Assembly (NCBI GenBank): GCA_030424715.1
Contig: JAUHWH010000005.1
Span: forward strand, 186,001 to 250,000
DNA from: Bdellovibrionia bacterium
GTDB lineage: Bacteria; Bdellovibrionota; Bdellovibrionia; Bdellovibrionales; JAGQZY01
Length of the DNA: 64,000 nucleotides
Direction of reading: 5' to 3'
The translations under genes and the position numbers were made by a program. Positions 52,623-61,931 of this stretch are shown piece by piece (position 1 is the stretch's first letter; each line of letters starts with the position of its first letter). The notes under the pieces are model-generated. The model was given only the letters and a program-made list of their open reading frames with translations. It was not told the origin of the DNA and did no database searches.

Positions 52623-53485
52623 ATATCTTAGTAACCGGAGCCTCTGGTTACGTAGCCCAGCAGATGATCCCCCGACTCAGTCGCGAGGGCCACACTGTCA
52701 CGGCTTTGTCGCGCTCGAAACAAGCCTATGACAACGTCAACTCGCAAGTGATCAGTGAATACGACAAAAAAACGTTCGTGAAGTTTGTGAATGGTCAGGA
52801 CGTGGTGATCCACCTCGCCTCAATGACTCAGTCAAACTCGCCAGCAGCGTTTAAAAAAGCCAATGAAGACGTTGTCACGGCTCTGGTCGAAAGCCTTTCC
52901 GATAGCAGCACTCAGTTGATCTACTTTAGCTCCGACATGGCTGGCTCCCCGGATAGTTTTTACGGTCAGTCTAAAAGAAACTGTGAAGCGATCATTGAAA
53001 AGCACCTGCCAAACTATGTGATCATCCGCCCCAGTCTGATTTACGGACTTTACAAACCCAATGCGAATAGTACTGTATCGAAGATGCTACAGACGGTGCG
53101 TAACAAGCGCCTTATGCTGACTCCGACCTTTCCCGAAGTGGTGGTCTCTCCTTTGTTTTACGATGATCTTCACGAAGCCATGATGAAGGCCCTAGGTAAA
53201 GAGAGTCGCTCTATCCTGCATATTCACGGCAAGCCTATTCCCCTTGCGGAGATGATAAAGTCTCTGGAAAATTTAGAGAGAAAACGAATGCTGAAAGTGC
53301 CCGTACCCGTTTTTCTGCTTAAGAGCGTCGCAAAGGCTGTGCGCCCCTACAAAATGTTTGCCTCATTCCCGGCCGACCGCATCTTATCAATGGGTTTTCA
53401 AGACAAGCAGCACTCCGCCGTTGAGGGAGCCACCTCTCTTGAGCAGGGCCTTAAGTTCCTATCAAAGACCACTCAAGACTGCTGA
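52619..53485 (+). CDS. NAD-dependent epimerase/dehydratase
   Basis: A 288-residue extended SDR: ILVTGASGYVAQQMI (nucleotide loop), VIHLASMTQ, YGQSK (catalytic Tyr and Lys), RPSLIYGLYKP. The TTG start overlaps the radical SAM stop by four bases. It probably supplies or modifies a nucleotide sugar for the operon. Confidence 0.9.
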   Translation: MNILVTGASGYVAQQMIPRLSREGHTVTALSRSKQAYDNVNSQVISEYDKKTFVKFVNGQDVVIHLASMTQSNSPAAFKKANEDVVTALVESLSDSSTQLIYFSSDMAGSPDSFYGQSKRNCEAIIEKHLPNYVIIRPSLIYGLYKPNANSTVSKMLQTVRNKRLMLTPTFPEVVVSPLFYDDLHEAMMKALGKESRSILHIHGKPIPLAEMIKSLENLERKRMLKVPVPVFLLKSVAKAVRPYKMFASFPADRILSMGFQDKQHSAVEGATSLEQGLKFLSKTTQDC

Positions 53486-53621
53486 TCACCCAAAAGAACC
53501 CTGAATCACTTAAAAGCTAATAAGATGCCCGTTTCTTCAGCCTCAAAAGGAGTTCACACGAGTTGGTCATTTATAACACAATCTTGACGAATTGTGAGCC
53601 GAGATGGGTTACCCTTAAATC

Positions 53622-54362
53622 ATGAACAAAGTGACCGCTGCTCATCAGACATTCAATATTTTTAAGGACACATACCAGCACTTGAGGGCCTCCTCAAATG
53701 ATCCGCAAAACCTCGATAGCGAGAAAATGGCCTGGGCCGATGCCATTCTCCAGCGCTTCAACTTAGAATTAGTAAGGGTGGGCGAGGTTCGGCTTGATCC
53801 AAGCACCCTCTTTGTGGGCAATCACATCAGTTACCTGGATATCCCTCTCTTGCTATCAACGATTCCGGGCCTTTCTTTTGTAGCAAAACAAGAAGTCAGC
53901 AATTGGCCGCTCTTTGGTAGCGGTGCTCGTAAACTCGACACTGTTTTTGTCAAACGAAGTAAAAACGCATCCCGAAAAAATGCTGCGGAAGCCATCAAAG
54001 CCAACCTAATCCAAGGCAAGAGAATCGCTCTGTTTCCATCTGGGACAACCTCTATTGATAGTAGCAAAGCGTGGCGCAAAGGAAGCTTTGAGTTGGCTGC
54101 CAGCACCAACAGTTGGGTGCAACCTTTTCGAATCTCTTACAGTCCTTTACGAGCTGTGGCCTATATCGACGATGACTTCTTTCCGACTCATCTTTTTCGC
54201 CTGTTCAGTTCAGGAAAAATTGACGCGACACTGGAATTCCACGAGCCAGTAAAAATCAAAGATCCGCTGCAAGATTGTCTCGCCTGGCAAGCATGGGCTC
54301 AACAAGCAACGGGACAGGGGCCTCGCCTGACCGACATAGCGGAAACAAGCGCTCCGCTTTAG
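53622..54362 (+). CDS. PlsC-type lysophospholipid acyltransferase
   Basis: A 246-residue acyltransferase with HX4D (NHISYLD), FVKRSKNASRKN and FPSGTTSID motifs. It transfers acyl chains to glycerol-phosphate lipids. It follows the glycan operon after 136 bases, so may be a separate transcript; an acyl modification of a glycolipid is possible. Confidence 0.9.
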   Translation: MNKVTAAHQTFNIFKDTYQHLRASSNDPQNLDSEKMAWADAILQRFNLELVRVGEVRLDPSTLFVGNHISYLDIPLLLSTIPGLSFVAKQEVSNWPLFGSGARKLDTVFVKRSKNASRKNAAEAIKANLIQGKRIALFPSGTTSIDSSKAWRKGSFELAASTNSWVQPFRISYSPLRAVAYIDDDFFPTHLFRLFSSGKIDATLEFHEPVKIKDPLQDCLAWQAWAQQATGQGPRLTDIAETSAPL

Positions 54363-54373
54363 TAAACAACTCA

Positions 54374-54844
54374 TCATGGCGTTGTCGGCGATCGCTTTTG
54401 CAATATCAAACCGGCAATAAACTTCCTGAGTTGGGCGTCTTTCATAGCGCGATAGTTCTTGTGATTCGGCTTTCGAAAAAAGGCCGTTAACTCATAAGGG
54501 CTCAGCGTGACACCCGATAGACTGAACACTTGAAGCAGGTCTTCGTTTTGTAGATTCAAAGCTATTTTTAATTTTTTCATCACAATGTTGTTTGAAATCT
54601 TTTTTTCAGGCACTGGTTGGGGACCTTCTTTTTTTCCCCTCATGTCACAAATGAGTGCGTTTAAAAAAGTCGACAGCTCGACATCTTTCATCACCAGAAA
54701 ATTAGGATCTTTAACAGCCACCAGCCATCGCTGGACATGGGACTCTTCAATTTCATGGGATAGAATTCCGTGAACCTCTACAACTTTAGATGGACTCCAT
54801 TCAAAAAGACTGAGTAGTTGTTTAAAAATATCGTTATTGGTCAA
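54374..54844 (-). CDS. DUF1456 (YehS-like) protein
   Basis: A 156-residue protein with two DUF1456 repeats: NNDIFKQLLSLFEWS ... DVELSTFLNALICDMRG and NNIVMKKLKIALNL ... DAQLRKFIAGLILQ. Function unknown; helical. Converges on the acyltransferase gene, with only 11 bases between the stops. Confidence 0.9.
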   Translation of the reverse strand: MTNNDIFKQLLSLFEWSPSKVVEVHGILSHEIEESHVQRWLVAVKDPNFLVMKDVELSTFLNALICDMRGKKEGPQPVPEKKISNNIVMKKLKIALNLQNEDLLQVFSLSGVTLSPYELTAFFRKPNHKNYRAMKDAQLRKFIAGLILQKRSPTTP

Positions 54845-54924
54845 GTAAGACTCCTCTACATGAATTGCATTTCAATATCTGTGACAAATTATCACAACTC
54901 GGTCATCCACGACCGGACTGTGAT

Positions 54925-55563
54925 CTAACTGGGATCATCCCGAAACCACCCCACGATGCTCCTTCGATCGCCTTTTGAGACCAACACCTCATGTTCAATA
55001 TCGCTCATAAACAAGACCATTGAGTTTTTCGCAGGACAAATCCGAACCGAATCTCCATTCTCAGGGTACAGAACCAGTTCACCACCCATTGCGGGTTGCC
55101 ATTCACTTAAATAGTACACCATGGTCACAAGTCTCCCCGATCGGCTCCGGTGGCGATCAGTGTGACGAGCGTAAAACTGGCCAGGACCATAGTGAGCCAC
55201 CTGAATCTCACAACGTCGAATCGGCAAATAGCATTGCGACCGTAATAGCAAAGAGATCTGATCAACAGCGCTTTTCAATGGACGAAAACTGTCATCGTGC
55301 TCGTCAACCCAGGCCATCTGGTCGCTACGTACTAACGGGTTTTCATGCTTGCTCGCCGATTGACCTATTTGAGCGGGTCGCATGCCCGCGGCCAGTTGAT
55401 CGTACCCACTCCGCAAGACCGAGACCACGTCAGCGTCGAATATTTCTGTGCCACGCCAAAAACCATAGGCACTCAGATCAGCCTCAATACCCATCTCGGC
55501 AGCAGTAAAAGACCGTGGGCCGAGGGGGGCGGTGAAGGTTTTTTTTTCCGAACTATTGTTCAT
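54925..55563 (-). CDS. 2OG-Fe(II) oxygenase, prolyl 4-hydroxylase-like
   Basis: A 212-residue enzyme from ATG 55563 (a TTG lies at 55572). Fe ligands: HTD in YARHTDRH, distal His in MSDIEHEV, and 2OG-binding Arg in RRSIVGW. GRLVTMVYYLSEWQPAMGGELVLY is the conserved jelly-roll core. Likely hydroxylates a protein or small molecule. Overlaps the upstream pseudouridine synthase gene. Confidence 0.9.
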   Translation of the reverse strand: MNNSSEKKTFTAPLGPRSFTAAEMGIEADLSAYGFWRGTEIFDADVVSVLRSGYDQLAAGMRPAQIGQSASKHENPLVRSDQMAWVDEHDDSFRPLKSAVDQISLLLRSQCYLPIRRCEIQVAHYGPGQFYARHTDRHRSRSGRLVTMVYYLSEWQPAMGGELVLYPENGDSVRICPAKNSMVLFMSDIEHEVLVSKGDRRSIVGWFRDDPS

Positions 55564-56242
55564 GGCCTTCAAAAAACTTGAGGTAAGAGGGACTATTTTT
55601 AGAAATAAGCTTTTCTCCTAAAATTTCAATCTCCCGACAATGTAGGAACATTCGGTTTTCATCGTAAAGACCACTGATTTTCGCATTTAAAGCCTTGTTC
55701 CCGTATCGCGTGTCCCCCACCAGAGGATGTTTGGCCAGAGCCGCGTGTTTCCGAATTTGATGTTGCCTCCCCGAAAGCAATCGAAACTCACAATGGGACA
55801 AAAATTTTGAACTCCGAATCACTTTATATTCAGTAACACAAGGAACTCGGTCACGAGACACCCCTTGAGGCACACGCCGCCCCTCTGCTTTGTCAGTCAA
55901 GGCTTTGTCCCATACCCCCTTGAGATTCTTCAACTGGCCCTTCACCAAGCCTTCATAGTACTTACCCACACGGTCGGATTCAAATTCGCCACTCAACTGT
56001 TGGGCGCTTTTCTTGTGGAGGGCAAAGATCTGCACTCCACTGGTTTCTCGATCCAGTCGGTGAACCGGGTATAGGCTCACTGCCCCGGTTTGTTCCACCA
56101 GTACTTTAATAAGATTTTCTGGGTCTTCGTTGTTGTGAATCGAAATCCCGGGCGGCTTGTCGACCACGAGCCAATCATCAGTTTGTAAAAGAATAGGTAT
56201 AGGCGACAAATACGACTCCTTAGATGACGTACGTCCTACCAT
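55553..56242 (-). CDS. RluA-family RNA pseudouridine synthase
   Basis: A 229-residue enzyme with HRLDRETSGV (catalytic Asp), LVVDKPPGISIH and GRQHQIRKHAALAKHPLVGD. No S4 domain, so it belongs to the TruC/RluA-like short group acting on rRNA or tRNA. Start of a two-gene minus-strand unit with the oxygenase. Confidence 0.92.
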   Translation of the reverse strand: MVGRTSSKESYLSPIPILLQTDDWLVVDKPPGISIHNNEDPENLIKVLVEQTGAVSLYPVHRLDRETSGVQIFALHKKSAQQLSGEFESDRVGKYYEGLVKGQLKNLKGVWDKALTDKAEGRRVPQGVSRDRVPCVTEYKVIRSSKFLSHCEFRLLSGRQHQIRKHAALAKHPLVGDTRYGNKALNAKISGLYDENRMFLHCREIEILGEKLISKNSPSYLKFFEGHEQ

Positions 56243-56263
56243 AGTATTCCGCTAAGAATGACT

Positions 56264-56977
56264 TTAATCAGCAACAATTTGATGAATCAGACGAAATTGA
56301 AGAGCTTCTTCAGGAGTCATAATCCAGTCTTTGATGCGAAGAATATTCCCCTCTTTAAACCAGGCCTCATCTTCGTCCATGGCGAAGTAGGTCGCTCTCA
56401 ACGAGCTGAGGACGCCCGCATCTTCCATGAGATCAAACGATTCATCGGTGGTGGCTTTTGCGACTCGGTACCACTTGTCCAAAACCACCTGGCAGGTGGG
56501 GTCCTCGAGTGTGATGAGGTCGAACTTGGCCAACTGGTCGATGGCGCAAGAGCTCGCTATGGCCATAAAGATGGCTCCTCCCAACCTGGCTCCATGCAAT
56601 CCCAACCATATGCTTTCGTGGGCACTGCGATGCACCCCAGACCCTAGAAGGTAAATACAGGCGCTGGCACAGTGGCTCCCCTTATCAACTCGGGTGGATA
56701 GCCCTAAAGCTCGGATCTTACGACCAATTTCAAGGGCCCAGCGAGAATTGCCGCCGAAAGAATTGAGACTCACATGTGAGACCCCCACCAGATCGTCTTG
56801 GCTCCGTGCAAGAAAATCGTAGATGTGGGAATCAATTACGCCACCAACGTAAAGAGTGTCTCCCTCGATAACCGGATTATGGGTTTTGTTAAGCATCGGG
56901 CTCCCAGAGCCTGTCGCCCAGGCATCGAGCCCAACCATAACAAAAAGGAGTATGGAAATAAGTTTGTGAAGAATCAA
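56264..56977 (-). CDS. Exported ClpP-like periplasmic protein (COG3904)
   Basis: TTG 56977, preceded by GGGGGG, starts a signal peptide (LHKLISILLFVMVGLDAWA), giving 237 residues. The core YVGGVIDSHIYDFL, VSLNSFGGNSRWALEIG, HCASACIYLLGSG (catalytic Ser) and LGLHGAR (His) matches the ClpP-like COG3904 family of periplasmic proteins. It ends a minus-strand run. A 284-base gap follows with no feature I can support. Confidence 0.82.
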   Translation of the reverse strand: MILHKLISILLFVMVGLDAWATGSGSPMLNKTHNPVIEGDTLYVGGVIDSHIYDFLARSQDDLVGVSHVSLNSFGGNSRWALEIGRKIRALGLSTRVDKGSHCASACIYLLGSGVHRSAHESIWLGLHGARLGGAIFMAIASSCAIDQLAKFDLITLEDPTCQVVLDKWYRVAKATTDESFDLMEDAGVLSSLRATYFAMDEDEAWFKEGNILRIKDWIMTPEEALQFRLIHQIVAD

Positions 56978-57348
56978 TGGTCCCCCCGGATCTGATGACT
57001 GACATCTTTCCACCAAATTTGCATCGGGCGTAGCCCCCTTGTAAAAAGGACAAAGAGGAACCAAGACATCCCATTATTTTTTCAATCGACAACCTCCTCT
57101 TCAGAAAAAGCTTTCGACGAATTGAAGGCAATTTGCCGCTGCGTAGGTGTTCAGCTGCCTCTACTGGGCCCGTCCTCGACTTCGGCCCCAAAGCAGACAT
57201 TTTGGCTGGCCATCTTTCTCCAAGCAGGCTATTTAAAAGGTTCTCTTGCTGATTATGTTTAAGGTCCCGTTGCGTTTACGTTACTGCTTATCAATCCTAA
57301 AAGAGACTCGCTTAATGTTGAATATTATGTAGAAAAGTAGGTCATTCC

Positions 57349-58938
57349 ATGGAACCCATCAAAGAAATTGCTCCCCCATCAGAACAAACCATTCAAGCCG
57401 ATGTTTTCTCCGGCGTGACCGTGGCCCTAGCTCTCGTGCCCGAGGCCGTGGCCTTCGCCTTTGTTGCCGGAGTCTCACCCGTCGTGGGCTTGTACGGCGC
57501 TTTTATCATGTGCTTGTTGACCGCTGTCCTGGGGGGACGCCCCGGTATGATCTCTGGTGCCACCGGAGCCATGGCCGTGGTGATGGTGCACCTGGTGACG
57601 GAAGGCAACGCCATGGGTCCCATAGGCTCAGGGCTGGGTACGCAGTACCTATTTATGACATTGCTCTTGGTGGGCGTGTTGCAAGGTCTGGCTGGTGTCT
57701 TTAAATTGGGAAAGCTGATTCGCTTGGTGCCTCGCCCTGTGATGATGGGCTTTGTGAATGGCTTGGCCATTGTCATTTTTCTATCACAGCTCAATATGTT
57801 TAAAGTCGAAAACGCTTGGATCACCGGCACTGCACTGTGGACCATGCTCGCTCTCGTCGGACTCACTCTCGTTATTCTTTTTATAACGCCTCTTGTACAT
57901 AAAAAGGCACCCGGCGCACTAATATCCATCGTTTTAGTCTCGCTCTTAGTGATTTTTCTAGATATCGACACTGCCACGGTTCTGTCGTTTATCCAGCAAA
58001 ATGGCGGAGAGGGTATTCAGGCCGGCTTGCCTAGTTTTGCTTGGCCGCAGGTCCCATTGAATTTAGAGACGCTTTATTTTATCGGACCCTACGCCGTTAT
58101 TTTAGCAGCCATCGGACTGATCGAATCGTTGATGACTCTCAACCTTATAGACGAACTCACCCGCACTCGTGGCCACGGCAATAAAGAGTGCATGGCCCAG
58201 GGCTTCGCCAACTTTGTTAATGGCCTTTTCGGTGGAATGGGCGGCTGCGCGATGATTGGTCAAAGCATTATCAATATCACATCAGGAGGACGGGGGCGCC
58301 TTTCCGGAGTTGTGGCCTCAGTAACCCTACTGTTCTTCATCTTGTTTGCTTCTCGTTATATCGAGGCCGTGCCTATCGCGGCTCTTGTTGGTGTCATGTT
58401 TTTTGTGGTCTTTAAAACCTTTGCGTGGAGCACATTCAATATCATCAACAAGGTGCCGAAATGGGATATTGCTGTCATTGTGTTGGTAACCGGGCTGACC
58501 GTGATTTTTGACCTCGCCATTGCGGTGTTTGCTGGTGTGATTCTCTCGGCCCTGCTGTTTTCCTGGGAAAATGCTCTTCGCATTCGAGCCCGCAAGTCCA
58601 TCGATGAGCACGGGATCAAGCATTACGAAATTTACGGTCCTCTGTTTTTTGGCTCAACAACGCTGTTCTTAACGAAATTTGATATGGATGAAGACCCTGA
58701 TGAAGTGATCATCGATTTTAAAGAATCGCGAGTGATGGATCTCTCTGCCATAGAGGCCATCAACAAGGTGGCTGAGAACTACCAGCGCATGGGTAAAAAT
58801 ATTCATTTGCGTCATTTGAGCAAAGATTGTATCCGACTCATCAAAAGAGCCCATAAGATATGTGATGTAAATGTTTTAGAAGATCCCAACTATTTTTTAA
58901 GTGTGGATAACTATAGAAAACACCAGATGGAGTCATGA
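57349..58938 (+). CDS. SulP-family anion transporter with STAS domain
   Basis: A 529-residue transporter: VFSGVTVALALVPEAVAFAFVAG at the N-terminus, about 11-12 helices, and a STAS domain (about 420-520, FKESRVMDLSAIEAI). SulP proteins move bicarbonate or sulfate with Na+ or H+. It overlaps the downstream serine hydrolase by four bases. Confidence 0.93.
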   Translation: MEPIKEIAPPSEQTIQADVFSGVTVALALVPEAVAFAFVAGVSPVVGLYGAFIMCLLTAVLGGRPGMISGATGAMAVVMVHLVTEGNAMGPIGSGLGTQYLFMTLLLVGVLQGLAGVFKLGKLIRLVPRPVMMGFVNGLAIVIFLSQLNMFKVENAWITGTALWTMLALVGLTLVILFITPLVHKKAPGALISIVLVSLLVIFLDIDTATVLSFIQQNGGEGIQAGLPSFAWPQVPLNLETLYFIGPYAVILAAIGLIESLMTLNLIDELTRTRGHGNKECMAQGFANFVNGLFGGMGGCAMIGQSIINITSGGRGRLSGVVASVTLLFFILFASRYIEAVPIAALVGVMFFVVFKTFAWSTFNIINKVPKWDIAVIVLVTGLTVIFDLAIAVFAGVILSALLFSWENALRIRARKSIDEHGIKHYEIYGPLFFGSTTLFLTKFDMDEDPDEVIIDFKESRVMDLSAIEAINKVAENYQRMGKNIHLRHLSKDCIRLIKRAHKICDVNVLEDPNYFLSVDNYRKHQMES

Positions 58939-60233
58939 CCAGATACGCACGTTATATCATTCCGCTCATGGTTCCCATCCTAGCGGCATTGTTTTTAAAT
59001 CTACCAGCGATCAACAGCAGCGCCTCTTTTGAAGAGAGAATCTCAAAAGCGATCGAATCAGGCCTCGCCAACAAAAAATTTGTGGGCCTCTCGGTCCTCG
59101 TTATTCAACAAGACGGCTCTCTTTTCAAAAAGCACTTTGGCTATCGGGATATTGAAAAAAAACTTGTTGCCGATGACTCGACCCTTTACGAGCTGGGTTC
59201 AATCACCAAGGCTTTTGCCAAACTCGCTCTGGCGTCACAAAATGAAATTCAAATGGACGACCCGATGTCAAAGCACCTCCCCCAAGGCATACGAATTCCA
59301 AAACCTGGCGGTGAAGAGATCACCATCTCACAACTGGTGACCCACACCGGGATCAAGTTCTCCGTACCTTGTACCATTCGCTTGTCAGACCCCGAAAATT
59401 TGATATGTTACGGCGTCGATCTCTCAGGAAGCCTTGTCGACCCCTACCAAAACACCACTCGAGAAAAACTCTATGACTTTATCAGTGAATTTAGTTACAC
59501 GGTCGAGGAGTTTCCACAGCTTTTTCCAAAACCGGGGACCTTTTACTCGTATTCGAATGTGGGGGTGGGACTGCTCGGCGAATTGCTAGCTAAAGCCCAT
59601 GGCGGCTCTTTTGAAAGCTTTTTGACCCGTTCCGTTTTAGATCCTCTGGGCATGGAAAACAGCAAAATTGCAATGCCCTGTGAAAACGACGATTCTTGCG
59701 AGAACTTCGTTCAGGTATACCACAAAGAAACGCCGTCGGAAGAATGGACCCTTCGCACGCCATGGCATCTCCCCGGGATGAGTGCTGCCGGTGGCCTACG
59801 CTCTAACCTAAAGGATATGGAGCGCTTTCTTTTGGCGCAACTGAAACCCGAGAATAGTCCAATAAGGTCAGCCGTTGAACAGAGCCAATCGCCCCTGCCG
59901 ACAATCACCCAACAGCACAACCGAAACATCTGCGACAAGGATCAAACCCCGGCGGTGGATAACTGTAATGCCTCGAAAAAGACTTATTATTACGGTTGGG
60001 AGGCCACGCCACCCCCCACAGTCTTTTATCAGGGGGGCGCCACAGCCGCTTCTCAGGCTATGATTATGTTTTCGAAGGACCGTTCGATTGGTGTGGTGGT
60101 GCTCTCCAACAGCACTGTCGGCAAGGGGGAGGCCTCTCTTTACCATTACCCCAATGATGTGGCTTTGTGTGTTTTTCAGTTGCTTGGTCAACCAATCACA
60201 GAGACCGATTTTTGCGAGAAGATCGCCAATTAA
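58935..60233 (+). CDS. Serine hydrolase of the class C beta-lactamase family, exported
   Basis: A 432-residue protein with an N-terminal membrane/signal segment (YIIPLMVPILAALFLNL), SxxK in GSITKAF (about residue 92), YSN in YSYSNVGVG, and a later HxG-like motif. It is a D-alanyl-D-alanine carboxypeptidase/EstB/AmpC-like enzyme in the periplasm. Translationally coupled to the SulP gene. Confidence 0.88.
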   Translation: MTRYARYIIPLMVPILAALFLNLPAINSSASFEERISKAIESGLANKKFVGLSVLVIQQDGSLFKKHFGYRDIEKKLVADDSTLYELGSITKAFAKLALASQNEIQMDDPMSKHLPQGIRIPKPGGEEITISQLVTHTGIKFSVPCTIRLSDPENLICYGVDLSGSLVDPYQNTTREKLYDFISEFSYTVEEFPQLFPKPGTFYSYSNVGVGLLGELLAKAHGGSFESFLTRSVLDPLGMENSKIAMPCENDDSCENFVQVYHKETPSEEWTLRTPWHLPGMSAAGGLRSNLKDMERFLLAQLKPENSPIRSAVEQSQSPLPTITQQHNRNICDKDQTPAVDNCNASKKTYYYGWEATPPPTVFYQGGATAASQAMIMFSKDRSIGVVVLSNSTVGKGEASLYHYPNDVALCVFQLLGQPITETDFCEKIAN

Positions 60234-60277
60234 TAAAGACAATGTTTCACTACACCTCCCGGAGGCTATAAAACCCT

Positions 60278-61780
60278 ATGCCACAAAAAGCTCTTTTTAT
60301 TCTAGGCAATCAGTTGTTTCCAGCGAAGTACATCAAGCAAATCAACCCGGATTTTATCTTTATGGCAGAAGACTACGGGCTCTGTACCCACTACAAGTAC
60401 CACAAACATAAAATCATCTTTTTTCTGGCGTCGATGCGCCGTTACTGTGAGCAACTAAAAAAAAGCAAATACAAAGTCTCCTACTATGACTCAAAAGACG
60501 CACTTTTTAAAAAAAGCTACGAGGATAAAATCAGCGACTTCCTCAAAAAAAATAAGATAAGCGAAGCCTATTTTTATGAAATAGAGGATAAGTTTTTTGA
60601 GACACGTATCCAGGCGTTTTTCAAAAAACAAAAAATTTCATTAAACATAATACAAACCCCCTTATTCTTAACAAGCCGCGCAGACTTTAAAGACTATCTC
60701 CGTAATAGTAAAAAGCCCTTCATGAAGACCTTCTACGAGGCCCAACGCAAGAAATTTGGCATCCTGATTGATGATAACAACAAACCCACCGCAGGCGCTT
60801 GGAGTTTCGATAAGGACAATCGCAAAAAGTTACCCAAAAAAATGGAAGTACCGAAGATTCCTGAAATAAAAAAAGATGCGCTTTTGCAACAAACCATTGA
60901 TGACGTCGATAAACTTTTTGCCGACCATCCTGGTCGGGGCGAAGACTTTTGGCTGCCCACCGACCGAAAACAGTCATTGAAATGGCTTAAAGACTTTGTA
61001 GAGCTCCGGCTGCAGTCTTTCGGAGACTACCAAGACGCGATCACCCAACGATCCGACTTTGTTTTTCACTCGGTACTGTCACCGATGATCAATGTTGGCT
61101 TGATTCTACCCGAAGAAGTGCTCTCTACTGTGGAAGACGCGTATCACAGCGAGTCTGACAGCGCACCCATAAACGCAGTGGAAGGCTTCGTTCGCCAAGT
61201 CTTAGGGTGGCGAGAGTTTGTACGAGGGATTTATCAAAACTTTGGCGAGAAACAATGGAACGAAAACTTCTGGGACCACCAGCGCAAGCTTGCTTCTTGT
61301 TGGTACACGGGTGACACCGGGTTGCCAGTTCTCGATGATGCCATCAAAAAGGCTGATAAATATTCGTACAATCACCACATTGAACGTTTGATGGTTGTCT
61401 CAAACATGATGCTCCTCTCAGAAGTTCACCCCCATGATGTCTACAAATGGTTTATGGAGATGTTCAGTGACTCGTCAGATTGGGTCATGGGCCCTAATGT
61501 TTTTGGAATGGGCCAGTTCAGCGATGGTGGGATCTTTGCCACCAAACCCTACACCTGTGGCTCGAACTATTATTTAAAAATGGGAGACTATTCGAAGGGT
61601 GATTGGTGTGAAACGGTGGATGGCCTTTACTGGCGCTTTATTGATAAGCACCGTGATTTTTATAAAAAGAACCCAAGAATGTCTTTTATGCTCGGAACAC
61701 TGGACAAAATGGACTCCGAACGAAAGACTCGCATCTTTGAAAAGGCCGATGCTTTTATCAACAAGACCACAACAGTCTAA
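60278..61780 (+). CDS. Photolyase-related protein (FeS-BCP type) lacking the usual cysteine pair
   Basis: A 500-residue protein of the DPRP/PhrB-CryB branch: ILGNQLFPAKYI N-terminal, then FAD-binding C-terminal half with GFVRQVLGWREFVRGIY, YNHHIERLMVVSNMM and DVYKWFMEMFSDSSDWVM. PhrB-type proteins bind a 4Fe-4S cluster through a C-x2-C plus two more Cys. Here the corresponding segment reads LKMGDYSKGDWCE, where the first two cysteines (DYC-KGC) are replaced by Ser and Asp and only one C is kept. Expected DNA repair (6-4 photolyase) or light sensing; cluster binding is doubtful. Confidence 0.88.
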   Translation: MPQKALFILGNQLFPAKYIKQINPDFIFMAEDYGLCTHYKYHKHKIIFFLASMRRYCEQLKKSKYKVSYYDSKDALFKKSYEDKISDFLKKNKISEAYFYEIEDKFFETRIQAFFKKQKISLNIIQTPLFLTSRADFKDYLRNSKKPFMKTFYEAQRKKFGILIDDNNKPTAGAWSFDKDNRKKLPKKMEVPKIPEIKKDALLQQTIDDVDKLFADHPGRGEDFWLPTDRKQSLKWLKDFVELRLQSFGDYQDAITQRSDFVFHSVLSPMINVGLILPEEVLSTVEDAYHSESDSAPINAVEGFVRQVLGWREFVRGIYQNFGEKQWNENFWDHQRKLASCWYTGDTGLPVLDDAIKKADKYSYNHHIERLMVVSNMMLLSEVHPHDVYKWFMEMFSDSSDWVMGPNVFGMGQFSDGGIFATKPYTCGSNYYLKMGDYSKGDWCETVDGLYWRFIDKHRDFYKKNPRMSFMLGTLDKMDSERKTRIFEKADAFINKTTTV

Positions 61781-61897
61781 AAAATATGGCCACCCTAATA
61801 GGCCTTTACAAGCATGACAGGTTTTGAAAGTCGATCCTCAGTGGCGCAACCTGACTCGTCCCCAGGTAGGGGTCTCTACTTGTTTATATACATAAAT

Positions 61898-61917
61898 TGC
61901 GCCCTTTAAAAGGCGCA
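61898..61917. terminator. Bidirectional hairpin between convergent genes
   Basis: TGCGCC (61898-61903) and GGCGCA (61912-61917) are complementary around CTTTAAAA. It lies between the convergent photolyase-related and exported-protein genes. There is no long T run, so efficiency is uncertain. Confidence 0.5.
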
Positions 61918-61931
61918 TTGGTTGGACTCAC

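Noticed and set aside
56889-57200. 103-codon minus-strand frame
   Set aside because: Overlaps the signal peptide region of the ClpP-like protein in another frame and has no coding features.
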